Positions 1 to 8,893 of a stretch of DNA of 22,636 bases are shown piece after piece. A program made the position numbers and the translations under genes. This stretch comes from JALZOC01 sp031361295. GTDB taxonomy: Bacteria; Acidobacteriota; Vicinamibacteria; Vicinamibacterales; 2-12-FULL-66-21. The number at the start of each line of letters is the position of its first letter. The first letter of the stretch is position 1. Location: positions 1-22,636 of the forward strand of contig JANMCN010000241.1 of assembly GCA_031361295.1 (NCBI GenBank), in the 5' to 3' direction. The notes beneath the pieces were generated by a model. That model ran no database searches, was not told where the DNA came from, and saw only the letters and a list, made by a program, of their open reading frames with translations.

Positions 1-57
1 GCGCAGTTTCAGCTGCGCTGGTTCGGCGAATGACGGCGGGGCTGAAGCCCGCCCTAC
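1..57. repeat. Two short hairpins, REP-like, at the left edge
   Basis: Two inverted repeats lie just downstream of the AI-2E permease gene. Positions 1-6 pair perfectly with 13-18 (GCGCAG/CTGCGC, 6-nt loop). Positions 35-37 and 39-42 pair with 47-53 around a TGAA loop, with G38 bulged. The second core, GGGCTGAAGCCC flanked by GGC/GCC and followed by CTACG, resembles the dispersed GGGCTTCAGCCC-type intergenic palindromes I recall from acidobacterial genomes; copy number cannot be judged here. There is no T-run, so a simple intrinsic terminator is unlikely, though the hairpins sit where the minus-strand operon should end. Confidence 0.4.
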
Positions 58-73
58 GATCCCGACGCCGTCT

Positions 74-1165
74 CTACGCCTCCCGTTCAAGGCGTTTGTG
101 CGTCTCGACAGCGTGGCGTCCGAGGTACTTGCCGAGCCAGATGTCTTCGACGACAGGGTACATGGCCGCCACGGGCAGCGCCAGAAGCGCCCCGACGATG
201 CCTCCGAGCTCGGCGCCGACGGCGAAAGCCAGCAGCACGGCCAGGTTCGACAGCCGCAGCTGCCCGCCGTACACCAGGGGGCCAATCCAGTAGTTTTCGG
301 CGAGATGATAGGCCACGTAGACCCCCGCCACCGCGACCGCGGTGCCCGGGGACACGGTCAGCGCCAGCAGAATCGCCGGCAGGGACGATACCGCAAACCC
401 GAGGACCGGGACGAAATCGCAGACGCCCGCAAGAAGCCCGAGCAGGAGTGCCGCGGGTACGTGCAGCAGTGACAGGGCAACCAGCACCACGACGGCGGCA
501 AACACGGACGTCGTGACGTTCCCCACCACATAGCGGCGGACGGCCCGCCGACCCGCCTCGGCCGTTGCCTGGGCCCGCGCGCGGTTCCGGAGCGGCACGT
601 AGGCCACCACCCACTCCCACGTCCTGCTGCCATCGATGAGCAGATACAAGGTCAGGATGGACGCGATGGCGGTCACCAACAGGGCATTGGCGACGGTTGC
701 CCCGACAACGACCGCATAACCCGCGAGATCCGACGCATCCGGCGTGGTGGCGTTGCCGCGGGTGATGATCCTCGCCAGGTACGGCGGCAGCCTGTGGACC
801 AGATCCTTTTCGATCGCCAGCAGGCGCTGTCCCACGACGCGCCCTTGCGAAGCGAGCGAAGCGCCGGAGATGACCAGGAAGGCGACCACCGCCGCGAGGA
901 CGGTCAGGACGACCAGCAGCGAGGCAGCCCAGCGCGGGAGCCTCAGCCGCTCCAGCCCCTCCACGAGCGGCTCGAAGGCGATGGCCAGCACGATCGCCAC
1001 GAGCAGCAGCGTAATGATCGTCGCCAGCTTGATAATCGCCCAGAGAACGAAGGCGACCAGCAGTAACTTGCCAATCGTGGCGAACGGGATCTGGAGCGCC
1101 CTCCGTGGCGACTCAGATTCATCGGTAGTCTCGGTCGACAACCCCGGGTTGAGCTCTGCCGTCAT
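74..1165 (-). CDS. AI-2E family (PF01594-type) membrane permease
   Basis: This 363-aa integral membrane protein fits the AI-2E transporter family, whose members export autoinducer-2 or act as Na+/H+ antiporters or other permeases; substrate cannot be assigned from sequence. A short polar N-terminus of about 25 residues is followed by two hydrophobic segments (about 28-65) and a third (about 80-105). A central soluble stretch contains the family-typical helical region. The C-terminal half is highly hydrophobic and carries the best-conserved block, ENYWIGPLVYG followed by LSNLAVLLAFAVGAELGGI and a final LPVAA helix. Length matches the family. It lies 45 nt downstream of the 89-aa gene on the same strand and is probably the last gene of the efflux operon, although a TTGACG hexamer about 26 nt upstream of the ATG could allow separate initiation. 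Confidence 0.9.
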   Translation of the reverse strand: MTAELNPGLSTETTDESESPRRALQIPFATIGKLLLVAFVLWAIIKLATIITLLLVAIVLAIAFEPLVEGLERLRLPRWAASLLVVLTVLAAVVAFLVISGASLASQGRVVGQRLLAIEKDLVHRLPPYLARIITRGNATTPDASDLAGYAVVVGATVANALLVTAIASILTLYLLIDGSRTWEWVVAYVPLRNRARAQATAEAGRRAVRRYVVGNVTTSVFAAVVVLVALSLLHVPAALLLGLLAGVCDFVPVLGFAVSSLPAILLALTVSPGTAVAVAGVYVAYHLAENYWIGPLVYGGQLRLSNLAVLLAFAVGAELGGIVGALLALPVAAMYPVVEDIWLGKYLGRHAVETHKRLEREA

Positions 1166-1210
1166 GACGATCCGCGGTGCAAGGGACGCGCCGTCAACGG
1201 AAGCCGCCTT

Positions 1211-1480
1211 TTATCTCTCGCGCCCCGCCGCGGCGGTTATCCATTCGGGGCACCCAAGCGACGCGCAATCGTGCTCGTCGGCGAGAAGACGGTCATCAGC
1301 CGCCTGCCGGGCCTCCCCCGCTGACGCAAACATCAGCAGGTCGCCCGTGCTGGCCTGCGCGAGGCTGTATGTGAACGTACCGGAACTGCCAAGCTCGTAC
1401 ACTTTCACGACGAGTCCGCCGTTGTGCCGGCGCTCCGAAACCGTACGGAGTTTCAGCGTCTTGGGCTGGCGGTCAGCCAT
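1211..1480 (-). CDS. Hypothetical 89-aa protein in the efflux operon
   Basis: I do not recognise this 89-aa protein. Its start follows the RND pump stop by only 6 nt on the same strand, and the region is otherwise unexplained, so it is probably co-translated with the pump. It has no signal peptide and no membrane helix. The N-terminal half looks like beta strands (GLVVKVYELG, TFTYSLAQ). A helical stretch follows (EARQAADDRLLADEH), and the tail contains two cysteines (ASLGCPEW and HDC). No strong Shine-Dalgarno sequence is visible, which fits translation by re-initiation. It may be a small cytoplasmic accessory protein, but no function can be assigned. Confidence 0.6.
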   Translation of the reverse strand: MADRQPKTLKLRTVSERRHNGGLVVKVYELGSSGTFTYSLAQASTGDLLMFASAGEARQAADDRLLADEHDCASLGCPEWITAAAGRER

Positions 1481-1486
1481 TCGGGG

Positions 1487-4400
1487 TCACGCCGCGGCCC
1501 TCGGTCGCCGGTAGAGACCCGCGTAGAGTGCCGGGATCAGGTACAGCGTGATAATCGTCGAGAGCGTGAGCCCCCCTATCACGGCGAGCGCGAGCGGCCG
1601 CTGCAGTTCCGCGCCTGCGCCGATGCCGAGCGCCAGAGGGATGAGGCCGAACAGGGTGCACAGGGTCGTCATCAGGATCGGACGGAGCCGGACTCTCGAT
1701 GCATCGTACACCGCCTCGCGCGCCGGCACGCCACGTTCCCGCTCGCGCTCGGCGTAATCGAGCAGCACGATCCCGTTCTTCACCACTAGTCCGATGAGGA
1801 GCACGAGCCCCATCGCGGACGAGACGTTCAATTCAGTGCCGGTGACGATCAGGGCGAGCAACGCACCGGCCAGCGACAAGGGGGCCGCGCCCAGGATCAA
1901 CACGGCGGGCCTGAACGAGCGGAAGTGCGTCACCAGAATCACGAAGACGAGCGCCGACGCGATCGCCAGCACCTGCAGCAGCTCCCGGAACGCCTGCCGC
2001 TGTGCGAGATACTGCCCGCCGACTTCCCACGTGTACCCGACAGGCAGCTTCATATCGCGCAGTTTCGCCGTCACCTCATCCACCGCGCCGCCGAGGTCCC
2101 GCTCCTCGAGCCGTCCGCTCACAAGGACCATCTGTCGGAGGTTTTCGCGCGTCAACAGCGTCTGCCCGTGTGCGGGGACGACGGCCGCCAGCGCAGAAAT
2201 CGGCGCCGTCCGGCCCTCGACCCCGCGGACCGCGGTCTGCCCGAGCACGCCCCCGTTCAGGCGCACCGCGTCCGGGTAACGCACGCGAACCGGGATCGTG
2301 CGATCCAGGGCGAGATAATCGGTCGCGATTTCACCCAGCCACGCGGCAGAGATCTGTTGGGACACGTCGGCGACGCTCAACCCCAGTCGTCCGGCCGCGG
2401 TCGGATCGATCTGCCACGTCAGCTCCGGGCTCCCGCTCTGGACGCCGACGATGTCGACCACGCCAGGGACCTTCCCGAGCATCTCCTCCATCTTCCCGCC
2501 AAGTTCCGCCAGGACGCCCGCGTCGTCGCCGAACACCTTCACTTCGATCGGGGTGGGATTGCCTTCGAGATCGCCGAGCATGTCCTGGAGTAACTGCACG
2601 AACTCGATGTCCAGCCCGGGAACCGTCTCGTGGAGCTTGTCCCGCAGGTCACTGATGATTTCCTCTGACGAGCGGCTCCGATCGCCCCGACCCTTCAGGC
2701 GGACGAGGACGTCCCCTGCGTTGGACTGGGTTGCGAACAGGCCGAGCTCCGAGCCCGTGCGGCGCTGGACTGACGCGACCTCCGGCGTCTTCAGCAGGAC
2801 CCCCTCGACTTTTCGCAGCTGCCTGTCGGTTTCTTCCAGCGCGGTGCCGGCCGGCGTCTGGTAGTCGATGACGAAGCCGCCTTCGTCGGCGTGCGGCAGG
2901 AAGCCGCTGCCGACGAAGAAGTACAAGCCCGCTCCCCCTGCCGCAAGGACCACGGCGAGGAGGAGGGCGAACACCGGACGCCCGAGCATCGGCCGCAGCG
3001 TCCGGATGTACGTGTCGTCGAGCCGGCCGCCGTGCCGCACGACAGGCTCCCCCGTCCTGCGGATCCCCCAGCGCGCGAGCAGCGGGATCAACGTCAGCGC
3101 GAGCAGCAGGGACGCGAGCACGGCCGCCGAGAGCGTCAGCGACAACGCGCGAAAAAATTGTCCGACGACGCCAGAGAGGAGGCCCAGGGGCGCGAACACC
3201 ACGACGGTGGTGAGCGTGGAGCTGACGACGGGGGCGGTGAGGTCGGTAATCGCGTCCGCGACCGGGGCGGCCGATCCCTCCTGCACTCGTCGATGGATCC
3301 CCTCGACCACGACGACCGCGTCGTCGATGACGAGGCCAATCGCGACGGCAAGGCCGCCCATCGACATCAGATTGATGGACTCGCCGAAGAGGTGCATCAC
3401 GGCGAAGGTCATCAGGACCGCCAGAGGCAGCGTCAGCGCCGCCACCAGCGTCAGCCGCCAGTCGCGGAGAAACAGCAGCAGGATGATGACGGCCAGGACG
3501 CCTCCGATGAGGATGGCGTCGCGGACGTTCGCGATCGAGGCGCGGACGAACTCCGCGAGGTCATAGACCTTGGTGATGTGGAGTCCAGCCGGCAGGGCGC
3601 GGGCCAGTTCGGCCACCGCCTGCTCCGCGCCGGCTTCAATTTCGAGAATGTTGGCGCCCACCTGCTGCGAGACGCTGACGCTTGCCGCATCGCGGCCGTT
3701 CCCGGTGATGAGACCCGTGCGGTCCGGCGAGCCCGGGAACACCTGGGCGACATCCTGCACGCGCAGGACGCCGTCGGGCCGGACGGACACCGGCGTCTGG
3801 CTGATCGCGTCGATGGAGGGCCACAGACCGGACGCGAGCACGAGCTGCTGCACGCCGCCTGAGGAGTACCGGCCGACCGGCGCGAGCTGGTTTGCGGCTT
3901 TCAGCCTCTCGGCCACGTCATGCACGGTGAGCCCGGCGGCGAGCAGCCGGGCGGGATCCGCGACGACCTCGATCTCGCGCGTGTCGCTCGATGCCACCTC
4001 CACCTGGCCGGCTCCCGCGACGCGCGCAAGGCGGGGGCGCATGATGTAGAACGCGTAATCGTACAAGTCGGCACCGGGGACAGACCCGGTGAGATTCAGG
4101 ATGTACATGGGAAATGCGGCCGGTGTGAGCCGCTCCACCACGAGGTCGGTCCCGCCCGGGAGCGTCTGCCGCGCGTCGTCGATCTTCCCCTGCACCTGCT
4201 GGAGCGCGACGATCATGTCCGTGGACGGCTCGAACTGCGCCGAGATCTCGGCGGCGCCGCGGAACGTGGTGGAGCGAACCCGGCGGATGCCCGGCACTTC
4301 CATCACCGCCTGCTCGAGCGGACGGGTCACGGTGAGCATCATGGTCTGCGCGGGCAGCGTGCCGCTGTGACCGATGATCACGACGCGTGGAAACTCCAGG

Positions 4401-4516
4401 CGCGGGTAGATGCTGCTCGGCAAGCCCACGCCCGCGACGATCCCGGCGGCGGCGACCAGCGCGACGACGAGGACAATCGCGCGTGCGTAGCGTTCGATCA
4501 GCCCCGCGAGACTCAT
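1487..4516 (-). CDS. RND efflux pump inner-membrane subunit (AcrB/HAE-type)
   Basis: This 1009-aa proton-driven transporter has the full duplicated RND plan. TM1 (about 12-32) is followed by a large periplasmic loop, TM2-TM6 (about 333-480), a linker, TM7 (about 513-535), a second periplasmic loop and TM8-TM12 in the last 180 residues. The proton-relay residues are present: adjacent aspartates D398-D399 in TM4 (IGLVIDDAVVVVEG) and K913 in TM10 (IGLVVKNGIVLLDYAE). The Asp pair is typical of hydrophobe/amphiphile (HAE) pumps rather than metal-exporting CusA-like pumps, which carry a single Asp. The ATG overlaps the adaptor stop by 4 nt (ATGA), indicating coupled translation. It should assemble with the adaptor and channel encoded just upstream into a tripartite envelope pump. 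Substrate is unknown. Confidence 0.96.
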   Translation of the reverse strand: MSLAGLIERYARAIVLVVALVAAAGIVAGVGLPSSIYPRLEFPRVVIIGHSGTLPAQTMMLTVTRPLEQAVMEVPGIRRVRSTTFRGAAEISAQFEPSTDMIVALQQVQGKIDDARQTLPGGTDLVVERLTPAAFPMYILNLTGSVPGADLYDYAFYIMRPRLARVAGAGQVEVASSDTREIEVVADPARLLAAGLTVHDVAERLKAANQLAPVGRYSSGGVQQLVLASGLWPSIDAISQTPVSVRPDGVLRVQDVAQVFPGSPDRTGLITGNGRDAASVSVSQQVGANILEIEAGAEQAVAELARALPAGLHITKVYDLAEFVRASIANVRDAILIGGVLAVIILLLFLRDWRLTLVAALTLPLAVLMTFAVMHLFGESINLMSMGGLAVAIGLVIDDAVVVVEGIHRRVQEGSAAPVADAITDLTAPVVSSTLTTVVVFAPLGLLSGVVGQFFRALSLTLSAAVLASLLLALTLIPLLARWGIRRTGEPVVRHGGRLDDTYIRTLRPMLGRPVFALLLAVVLAAGGAGLYFFVGSGFLPHADEGGFVIDYQTPAGTALEETDRQLRKVEGVLLKTPEVASVQRRTGSELGLFATQSNAGDVLVRLKGRGDRSRSSEEIISDLRDKLHETVPGLDIEFVQLLQDMLGDLEGNPTPIEVKVFGDDAGVLAELGGKMEEMLGKVPGVVDIVGVQSGSPELTWQIDPTAAGRLGLSVADVSQQISAAWLGEIATDYLALDRTIPVRVRYPDAVRLNGGVLGQTAVRGVEGRTAPISALAAVVPAHGQTLLTRENLRQMVLVSGRLEERDLGGAVDEVTAKLRDMKLPVGYTWEVGGQYLAQRQAFRELLQVLAIASALVFVILVTHFRSFRPAVLILGAAPLSLAGALLALIVTGTELNVSSAMGLVLLIGLVVKNGIVLLDYAERERERGVPAREAVYDASRVRLRPILMTTLCTLFGLIPLALGIGAGAELQRPLALAVIGGLTLSTIITLYLIPALYAGLYRRPRAAA

Positions 4517-5592
4517 GATCCGACAGTCACCGCCGCGCCGTCAGGCAGGCCGTTCTGGCCCCGCACCAGGACCTTGTCGCCCGCCTTGATGCCTTTGCGG
4601 ACTTCGACCGCGTCGGGCGCCACGACGCCCAACTCGACTTCATGTCGATGAGCTTTCCCGTCAGCCCCGACGGTCATAACCACCGTCGTCGTTCCGTCGC
4701 GGACCACCGCGGCGGGAGCAACGAGCACGGCGTTGGCGTGCTCGGGGCCCAGGATCTCCACCTGCACGGACATCCCCGCGGTCAGTGCCGCGGCAGACTT
4801 CGGCCGGAGGCGAATCGAGGCGGTGACGCTCCCCGCCTCGACGGCGGCAGGCCGGGAAATGACAGTGGCCTCGACCGGATTGCCGCCCGCCGGATCCACG
4901 ATGCGAGCCGGCGCGCCGACTGTGAGTCTTGACAGCGCGCTCACTGGTACGGCTGCCGTCACCTCCAGGTGAGCCGGGTTGATGACCCGCAGAATGGGAT
5001 CCGCAGGTCCGGGCTCCACGAGATCACCGGGGTTGTGCCATCGTTTCGCCACCACCCCCGCGAAGCGGGCGCGAACGACGAGCCGGCCGGCGAGCGTGTT
5101 CGCGGCGCCGCTGGCGCTCTGCGCCTGGGCGAGCGTAGCCTCGGACTCGCGGAGCTCGCGGTTGGCGTCCTCGACTTCCTTTCGCGCCGCCACTCCGCGG
5201 TCGAACAGCCCGGCGACACGCGCGGATGCCGCTTTCGCGTTCTCGACCCGGGCGGCCACCTGCTCGATACCGGCGCGGCTCGATGCCGCGCCCGCGGTCA
5301 GAGACGGAATCTCGAATCGGACGAGTAGATCGCCGGCGCGCACGCCATCCCCTTCGGCCTTCGGCAGTTCGACGATGCGTGCGGCTTCGGGCGCCGTGAC
5401 CACCAGCTCTCCTCCCGGAGGCGCCGTGACGATACCGGTAGCCGCAATCACCTCCCGGATGGGCCCCGTCCTCGCCGATTCGACTTGTACCGCCACGGCG
5501 GTCTCGGTGACCGTCTCGTCCGGCGCCGACTGGTGGCAACCGGCCACGGCCAGCACCACGCCGAGCGCAACGCCACGCGACGCCTTCATCAT
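4513..5592 (-). CDS. RND periplasmic adaptor (HlyD/AcrA-like lipoprotein)
   Basis: This 359-aa membrane fusion protein bridges the RND pump and the outer-membrane channel. The N-terminus is a lipoprotein signal with lipobox VAGC, placing the lipidated cysteine at C19. After a short linker come the first half of the biotinyl/lipoyl-like domain (about 35-95), an alpha-helical hairpin rich in Ala, Glu and Arg (about 100-170) and the second half of the lipoyl domain (RLVVRARFAGVVAKRWHNPGDLV). A beta-barrel domain (about 205-285) and the membrane-proximal domain at the C-terminus follow. Length and order are standard. Both ends overlap neighbouring genes by 4 nt (ATGA), so channel, adaptor and pump are translationally coupled. 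A second in-frame ATG directly follows the first, so the start could lie one codon later. Confidence 0.94.
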   Translation of the reverse strand: MMKASRGVALGVVLAVAGCHQSAPDETVTETAVAVQVESARTGPIREVIAATGIVTAPPGGELVVTAPEAARIVELPKAEGDGVRAGDLLVRFEIPSLTAGAASSRAGIEQVAARVENAKAASARVAGLFDRGVAARKEVEDANRELRESEATLAQAQSASGAANTLAGRLVVRARFAGVVAKRWHNPGDLVEPGPADPILRVINPAHLEVTAAVPVSALSRLTVGAPARIVDPAGGNPVEATVISRPAAVEAGSVTASIRLRPKSAAALTAGMSVQVEILGPEHANAVLVAPAAVVRDGTTTVVMTVGADGKAHRHEVELGVVAPDAVEVRKGIKAGDKVLVRGQNGLPDGAAVTVGS

Positions 5593-6800
5593 CGGATCGG
5601 TCCTCCAAGGGCACGCTCGAGATCCGCGAGCGCGGTCTGGTACTCGAGGCCCGCATCCGTCGCGCGCAGCCGCACCTCGCGCGCGGCCTGCAGCGCCTGG
5701 AGGAACGCGGCGAGGTTGGTCTGTCCGGATCGGTACGAGTCCTCGGCCATCGACTCGATCGTCGCCAGCTGCGGAACGATCTCGTCGCGGTAGCGCATGT
5801 ACTGCCGACGGGCAGCCTGTGCGCGTGCCGCCGCCGCGACCGCATCGCCCGTGATCGTGGCGACGCGGGCCTCACGCCGGGCACGTAACTGCGCGACGCG
5901 CGCGGTCTCCACCTGGACTTCGGCGGTGTGGCGCGTGAATACGGGAATCGCGACCGCGAGACCCGCCCTCCACCCGAACGCGAAGTCAGGCCGGGCATCG
6001 AAGAGCACGCCGCCGGACACCGTCGGATCTGTGCGCCGCATCGCCACCGCGAGCCGCTCACGGGCCACAGCTTCGTCAATCTCGCGGTCGAGGGCCGCGA
6101 CGTCCGGGCTCGCCGCGATGATCGCCGCGGGATCCGCCGGGACTGCGCCGGCTTCGAAGGGGTCTGCGGGATCAGCCGGGGCATCCGGACCGCGGCCGAG
6201 CGCGGTATTCAGCGAGGCACGGGCCGCCCCGAGACGCCCGCGGGCGGCCTCTTGTTCGTTGTCCGCCTGCGCCAGGGCCAGATCCGCCTGGAGCGCCTCG
6301 AGCCTGGGCGCGGCCCCGGACTCGAACCGATCGCGCGCGGCATTGCGGGTTCGCTCCGCAAAACTGCGGAGCTCCGTCGTGACCTGCACCCGGTTGGCCG
6401 CCGCCACGAGCTCGTAGTAGGCCAGACGGACCGTGCGCCTGATGTCGAGCGACTGGACGGTCAGGTCGGCCATCGTGCGTGCGAGTGTCGCGTTGGCGAG
6501 GTCTACCCGGCGTGCCCGCTTGCCGCCGAACTCGAGCGGAAAGGCGAGGCTCGCCACCTCGTGAGGCGTGTCGCGGCCCGCCTCGAACGACGCCTCCGGG
6601 TTCGGCCGCTGCCCGGCGACGCCGATGCCGGCCACGTCCACCGCACGCCCGAGGCGCGCCGCCACCAGGATCCGGTTGTGTTCGTCCGCGATGGTGAACG
6701 CCGACTGCAACGTCAGGGGACTGGCGGGCGCTGTCTGGGGGGCCTGGTCCGCGGAGAGCGCCGCCACCAGCAAGGCGGGGCCCAGCAAAGGAAACGGCAC
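5589..6800 (-). CDS. TolC-like outer-membrane efflux channel
   Basis: This 403-aa protein belongs to the outer-membrane efflux protein family (PF02321). The open frame extends upstream to 6905, but the added residues do not look like a signal. I place the start at the GTG at 6798-6800, which gives a short hydrophobic signal (FPLLGPALLVAALSA) directly followed by the mature protein. The rest shows the two repeated alpha-helical halves expected of the trimeric barrel-tunnel: long Ala/Arg/Glu-rich helices at about 75-185 and 260-400, each preceded by a beta-strand section (PNPEASFEAG and GWRAGLAVAIPVF). The C-terminal motif SYRSGQTNLAAFLQALQAAREV is typical of CusC/CzcC-like members. A -10-like TACAAT ends 6 nt before the GTG, suggesting a leaderless mRNA and marking this as the first gene of the efflux operon. 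Confidence 0.9.
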   Translation of the reverse strand: MPFPLLGPALLVAALSADQAPQTAPASPLTLQSAFTIADEHNRILVAARLGRAVDVAGIGVAGQRPNPEASFEAGRDTPHEVASLAFPLEFGGKRARRVDLANATLARTMADLTVQSLDIRRTVRLAYYELVAAANRVQVTTELRSFAERTRNAARDRFESGAAPRLEALQADLALAQADNEQEAARGRLGAARASLNTALGRGPDAPADPADPFEAGAVPADPAAIIAASPDVAALDREIDEAVARERLAVAMRRTDPTVSGGVLFDARPDFAFGWRAGLAVAIPVFTRHTAEVQVETARVAQLRARREARVATITGDAVAAAARAQAARRQYMRYRDEIVPQLATIESMAEDSYRSGQTNLAAFLQALQAAREVRLRATDAGLEYQTALADLERALGGPIR

Positions 6801-6806
6801 GGGAGG

Positions 6807-6812
6807 ATTGTA
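6807..6812 (-). promoter_or_regulatory. -10 hexamer of the efflux operon (putative leaderless start)
   Basis: Read on the minus strand, TACAAT is followed by CCTCCC and then the GTG start of the tolC-like gene. A hexamer ending 6 nt before the start places the transcription start on the GTG itself. The upstream bases contain no Shine-Dalgarno match and no good -35, so this is inferred from spacing alone. Confidence 0.45.
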
Positions 6813-7032
6813 CCTCGGGTTGATGAACGATCCATGAACGGCGGCGCCTCCAGGAGCCTGCATCCGCGCTCGCAGCTCCATCGTTTCAGGCGGAAGCCCC
6901 GACACTCAGGGCTGCGGCTGCTCGGCGCTCGTGACTCCGGCTCGTCCTCGTAGTGACCGTCAGGTGGACGGTGGCGGACATGTCGTGGCGATGCCGTTCG
7001 CTGATGAACAGGCGGTGCCACGGGGCGATCTT

Positions 7033-7962
7033 CTATCCGGGCAACTGGCCGGGAGGTGGGAAGCCATGTTCCGAACGCCCTTCCGGACCGTCGAACTCCG
7101 CGGTCACCTTGTACGTTTCGAAGCGCCCGTCGCCGGAGAACGCTGCCGCCCGGCGGCGGTAGGCCGCCATCTCGGCTCGCGTCATGGGCCTGAAACCCCG
7201 CGCGATCGCGAGGTTCTGCTTCAGCACACGCATCGAATCGATACCACTGATGGTCGTCACCACCGGCAGGCTCATCGCATAACGCAGCGCATCATCCACC
7301 GTCACCGCTCGCTTCTTCACGGCCTTTCCATCCCCACCGAGGCTCTTCATGCCGATCGCGGCAATCCCGCGACGGCCGAGCTCAGGCAACACGCGCTGCT
7401 CGAAGCTGCGGAAGGTCGCGTCGAACCCGTTCAACGGCAGCTGACAGCTGTCGAACGGGAAGTCGTACTCGAGCATCGCGAGGTGAATCTCGGGATCCTT
7501 GTGGCCGGTGAACCCGACGTACCGCACCTTGCCCTGTTCCCGGGCGCGCGTCAGCGCCTCAATCACGCCGCCCTTCGCGAAATGCTGGGCGGGCTCGTTG
7601 TAATAGGCGCATTCGTGCACCTGCCACAGGTCCAGGTAGTCGGTCTGGAGGCGCCGGAGCGACTGCTCGAGCTGACGCATGGCCAACTTCGCGTCTCTCC
7701 CGTGGGTGCAGACTTTCGTCATCAGGAACACGCGGTCGCGGCGGTCCTTGATCGCCTTCCCCATCCGGAGCTCGCTCTTCCCCCCGTTGTACTCCCAGGC
7801 GTTGTCCATGAACGTGATCCCGCCGTCGATCGCGGCGTGCACGAGTGCCGTCGATTCGCGGTCCGTCGCGGGCTTGCCGAGGTGGTAACCACCCAGGCCG
7901 AGCGCGGAGACTCTTTCCGGGTGTCTGCCAAATGGACGACGGGGGATGTCGGTGGAGGTCAT
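7033..7962 (-). CDS. Aldo/keto reductase family oxidoreductase
   Basis: This 309-aa NADPH-dependent aldo/keto reductase should reduce aldehydes or ketones in the cytoplasm; the substrate is unknown. The catalytic tetrad can be placed: D53 in FMDNAWEYNGGKSE, Y58, K83 in LMTKVCTHGRD and H116 in DLWQVHE. The fold's (beta/alpha)8 strands follow, including VRYVGFTGH, IAAIGMKSLGG and VTTISGIDS, the last being the cofactor-binding region. The C-terminus ends in an Arg/Gly-rich tail. It lies 52 nt downstream of the HemQ-like gene on the same strand, so co-transcription is possible. A TTGGCA-16-TATATC sequence lies immediately before the ATG, but it would start transcription inside the gene and no in-frame start follows closely, so I do not trust it as the promoter. 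Confidence 0.92.
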   Translation of the reverse strand: MTSTDIPRRPFGRHPERVSALGLGGYHLGKPATDRESTALVHAAIDGGITFMDNAWEYNGGKSELRMGKAIKDRRDRVFLMTKVCTHGRDAKLAMRQLEQSLRRLQTDYLDLWQVHECAYYNEPAQHFAKGGVIEALTRAREQGKVRYVGFTGHKDPEIHLAMLEYDFPFDSCQLPLNGFDATFRSFEQRVLPELGRRGIAAIGMKSLGGDGKAVKKRAVTVDDALRYAMSLPVVTTISGIDSMRVLKQNLAIARGFRPMTRAEMAAYRRRAAAFSGDGRFETYKVTAEFDGPEGRSEHGFPPPGQLPG

Positions 7963-8014
7963 GGATATATGCAGCGCAAGCGAGGTGCCAATATGGCGGC
8001 GGGTTGGAGCGCGT

Positions 8015-8755
8015 TCATCCGCGGACCATGCGGCCGATGAAGAAAGGGCCGAGCCGGTCGAGGTAAAGAGACGTCTGCTGTGTCCGTCGCATGGCCTGCA
8101 CGACAGCCGACAGCGGGAACAGTTCTTTGCCGATCAGGCCAATGACGAAATCGTTGTCGTCGCGGTCGAGCCCATGGCAGGCGAGGCGCACGTCGTGCGC
8201 GTAATCAGCCGCGCCGAAGGCCATGCCGATCTGGCCGTGCTCGGCGAGAATCATGCGCTGCTGGTCCGCGGGCAGCTGGGCGAACGCGCCGCTGCGACGA
8301 AGGGGATACCACACCGCCCACGGCCAGTCCGGATTCGTCACGGTGCGGCGGGGGCGGTCGACGAGGACCTCGCGCAGGTCCGGCTCGTAGCCTATCGAAT
8401 ACGTCCGCCCGAACATGCTGTAGTTCGGCTTGAGCGTGAGGCCGGCCATCGGCCCGGTCGTGAGCCGCGGCCGCACGTCGGTGATGAACACGTCGGGATT
8501 CGCGCTGACCGACAGGACGGCGATGCCGTGCGGGTCGTTCAGGTCTTCATAGACGACGACAGCCTCCGCGGCGCCAGCCATGTGGGCCGATGCGGCGCGC
8601 GGGTCCGCGCATTCGCCGAACGCGAGAAGCTGCATGAACAGGCGCTGATCCGAGCGCTGCGGCTGCCCCTCCTTGAGGCCCCCCTTTTCGCTGAGATCGG
8701 GCGGCTCGATACGGGCGCGGCCCGCAGGGCGGGCGGGACTCTCGGTATCCGACAT
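8015..8755 (-). CDS. Chlorite dismutase/HemQ-family heme-binding protein
   Basis: This 246-aa protein has the C-terminal half of the chlorite dismutase superfamily, which includes true chlorite dismutases, the coproheme decarboxylase HemQ and DyP/EfeB relatives. Visible family features are WAVWYPLRRSGAFAQLP, the segment RMILAEHGQIG with H173 as the likely proximal heme ligand, the strand LDRDDNDFVIGLIG and the end-block MRRTQQTSLYLDRLGPFFIG. The first 35 residues are polar and appear to be an extension. Compared with characterised HemQ, the N-terminal ferredoxin-like half (about 36-110) is less conserved to my eye. Which reaction it catalyses is not determined; no other heme-synthesis gene is adjacent. 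It may be co-transcribed with the downstream reductase. Confidence 0.82.
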   Translation of the reverse strand: MSDTESPARPAGRARIEPPDLSEKGGLKEGQPQRSDQRLFMQLLAFGECADPRAASAHMAGAAEAVVVYEDLNDPHGIAVLSVSANPDVFITDVRPRLTTGPMAGLTLKPNYSMFGRTYSIGYEPDLREVLVDRPRRTVTNPDWPWAVWYPLRRSGAFAQLPADQQRMILAEHGQIGMAFGAADYAHDVRLACHGLDRDDNDFVIGLIGKELFPLSAVVQAMRRTQQTSLYLDRLGPFFIGRMVRG

Positions 8756-8765
8756 GTCTGCTGTC

Positions 8766-8795
8766 TTTATCCGCCTTTTTCGTACGCGCGGTCAA
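8766..8795 (-). promoter_or_regulatory. Putative sigma-70-type promoter of the HemQ-like gene
   Basis: On the minus strand TTGACC (8790-8795) is followed after 18 nt by GATAAA (8766-8771), 4 of 6 matches to TATAAT. The predicted transcript would start only a few bases before the ATG at 8755, giving a very short leader. No Shine-Dalgarno match is visible. Confidence 0.4.
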
Positions 8796-8893
8796 TACCC
8801 GGCGGGTCGTGGCTTGCCGGGCGGATCGCCGACCCACGAATCGCCGTGACTGCGAGCCGCCCTCAGCGGAGGGAACGGACCGCGCGTCTCAGG

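Noticed and set aside
7963..7997. TTGGCA-16-TATATC as promoter of the aldo/keto reductase gene
   Set aside because: The -10 ends one base before the ATG, so transcription would begin inside the coding region, with no suitable in-frame start following.
6931..8040. 369-codon plus-strand frame opposite the aldo/keto reductase
   Set aside because: The minus strand has the complete catalytic tetrad; the plus frame is a shadow.
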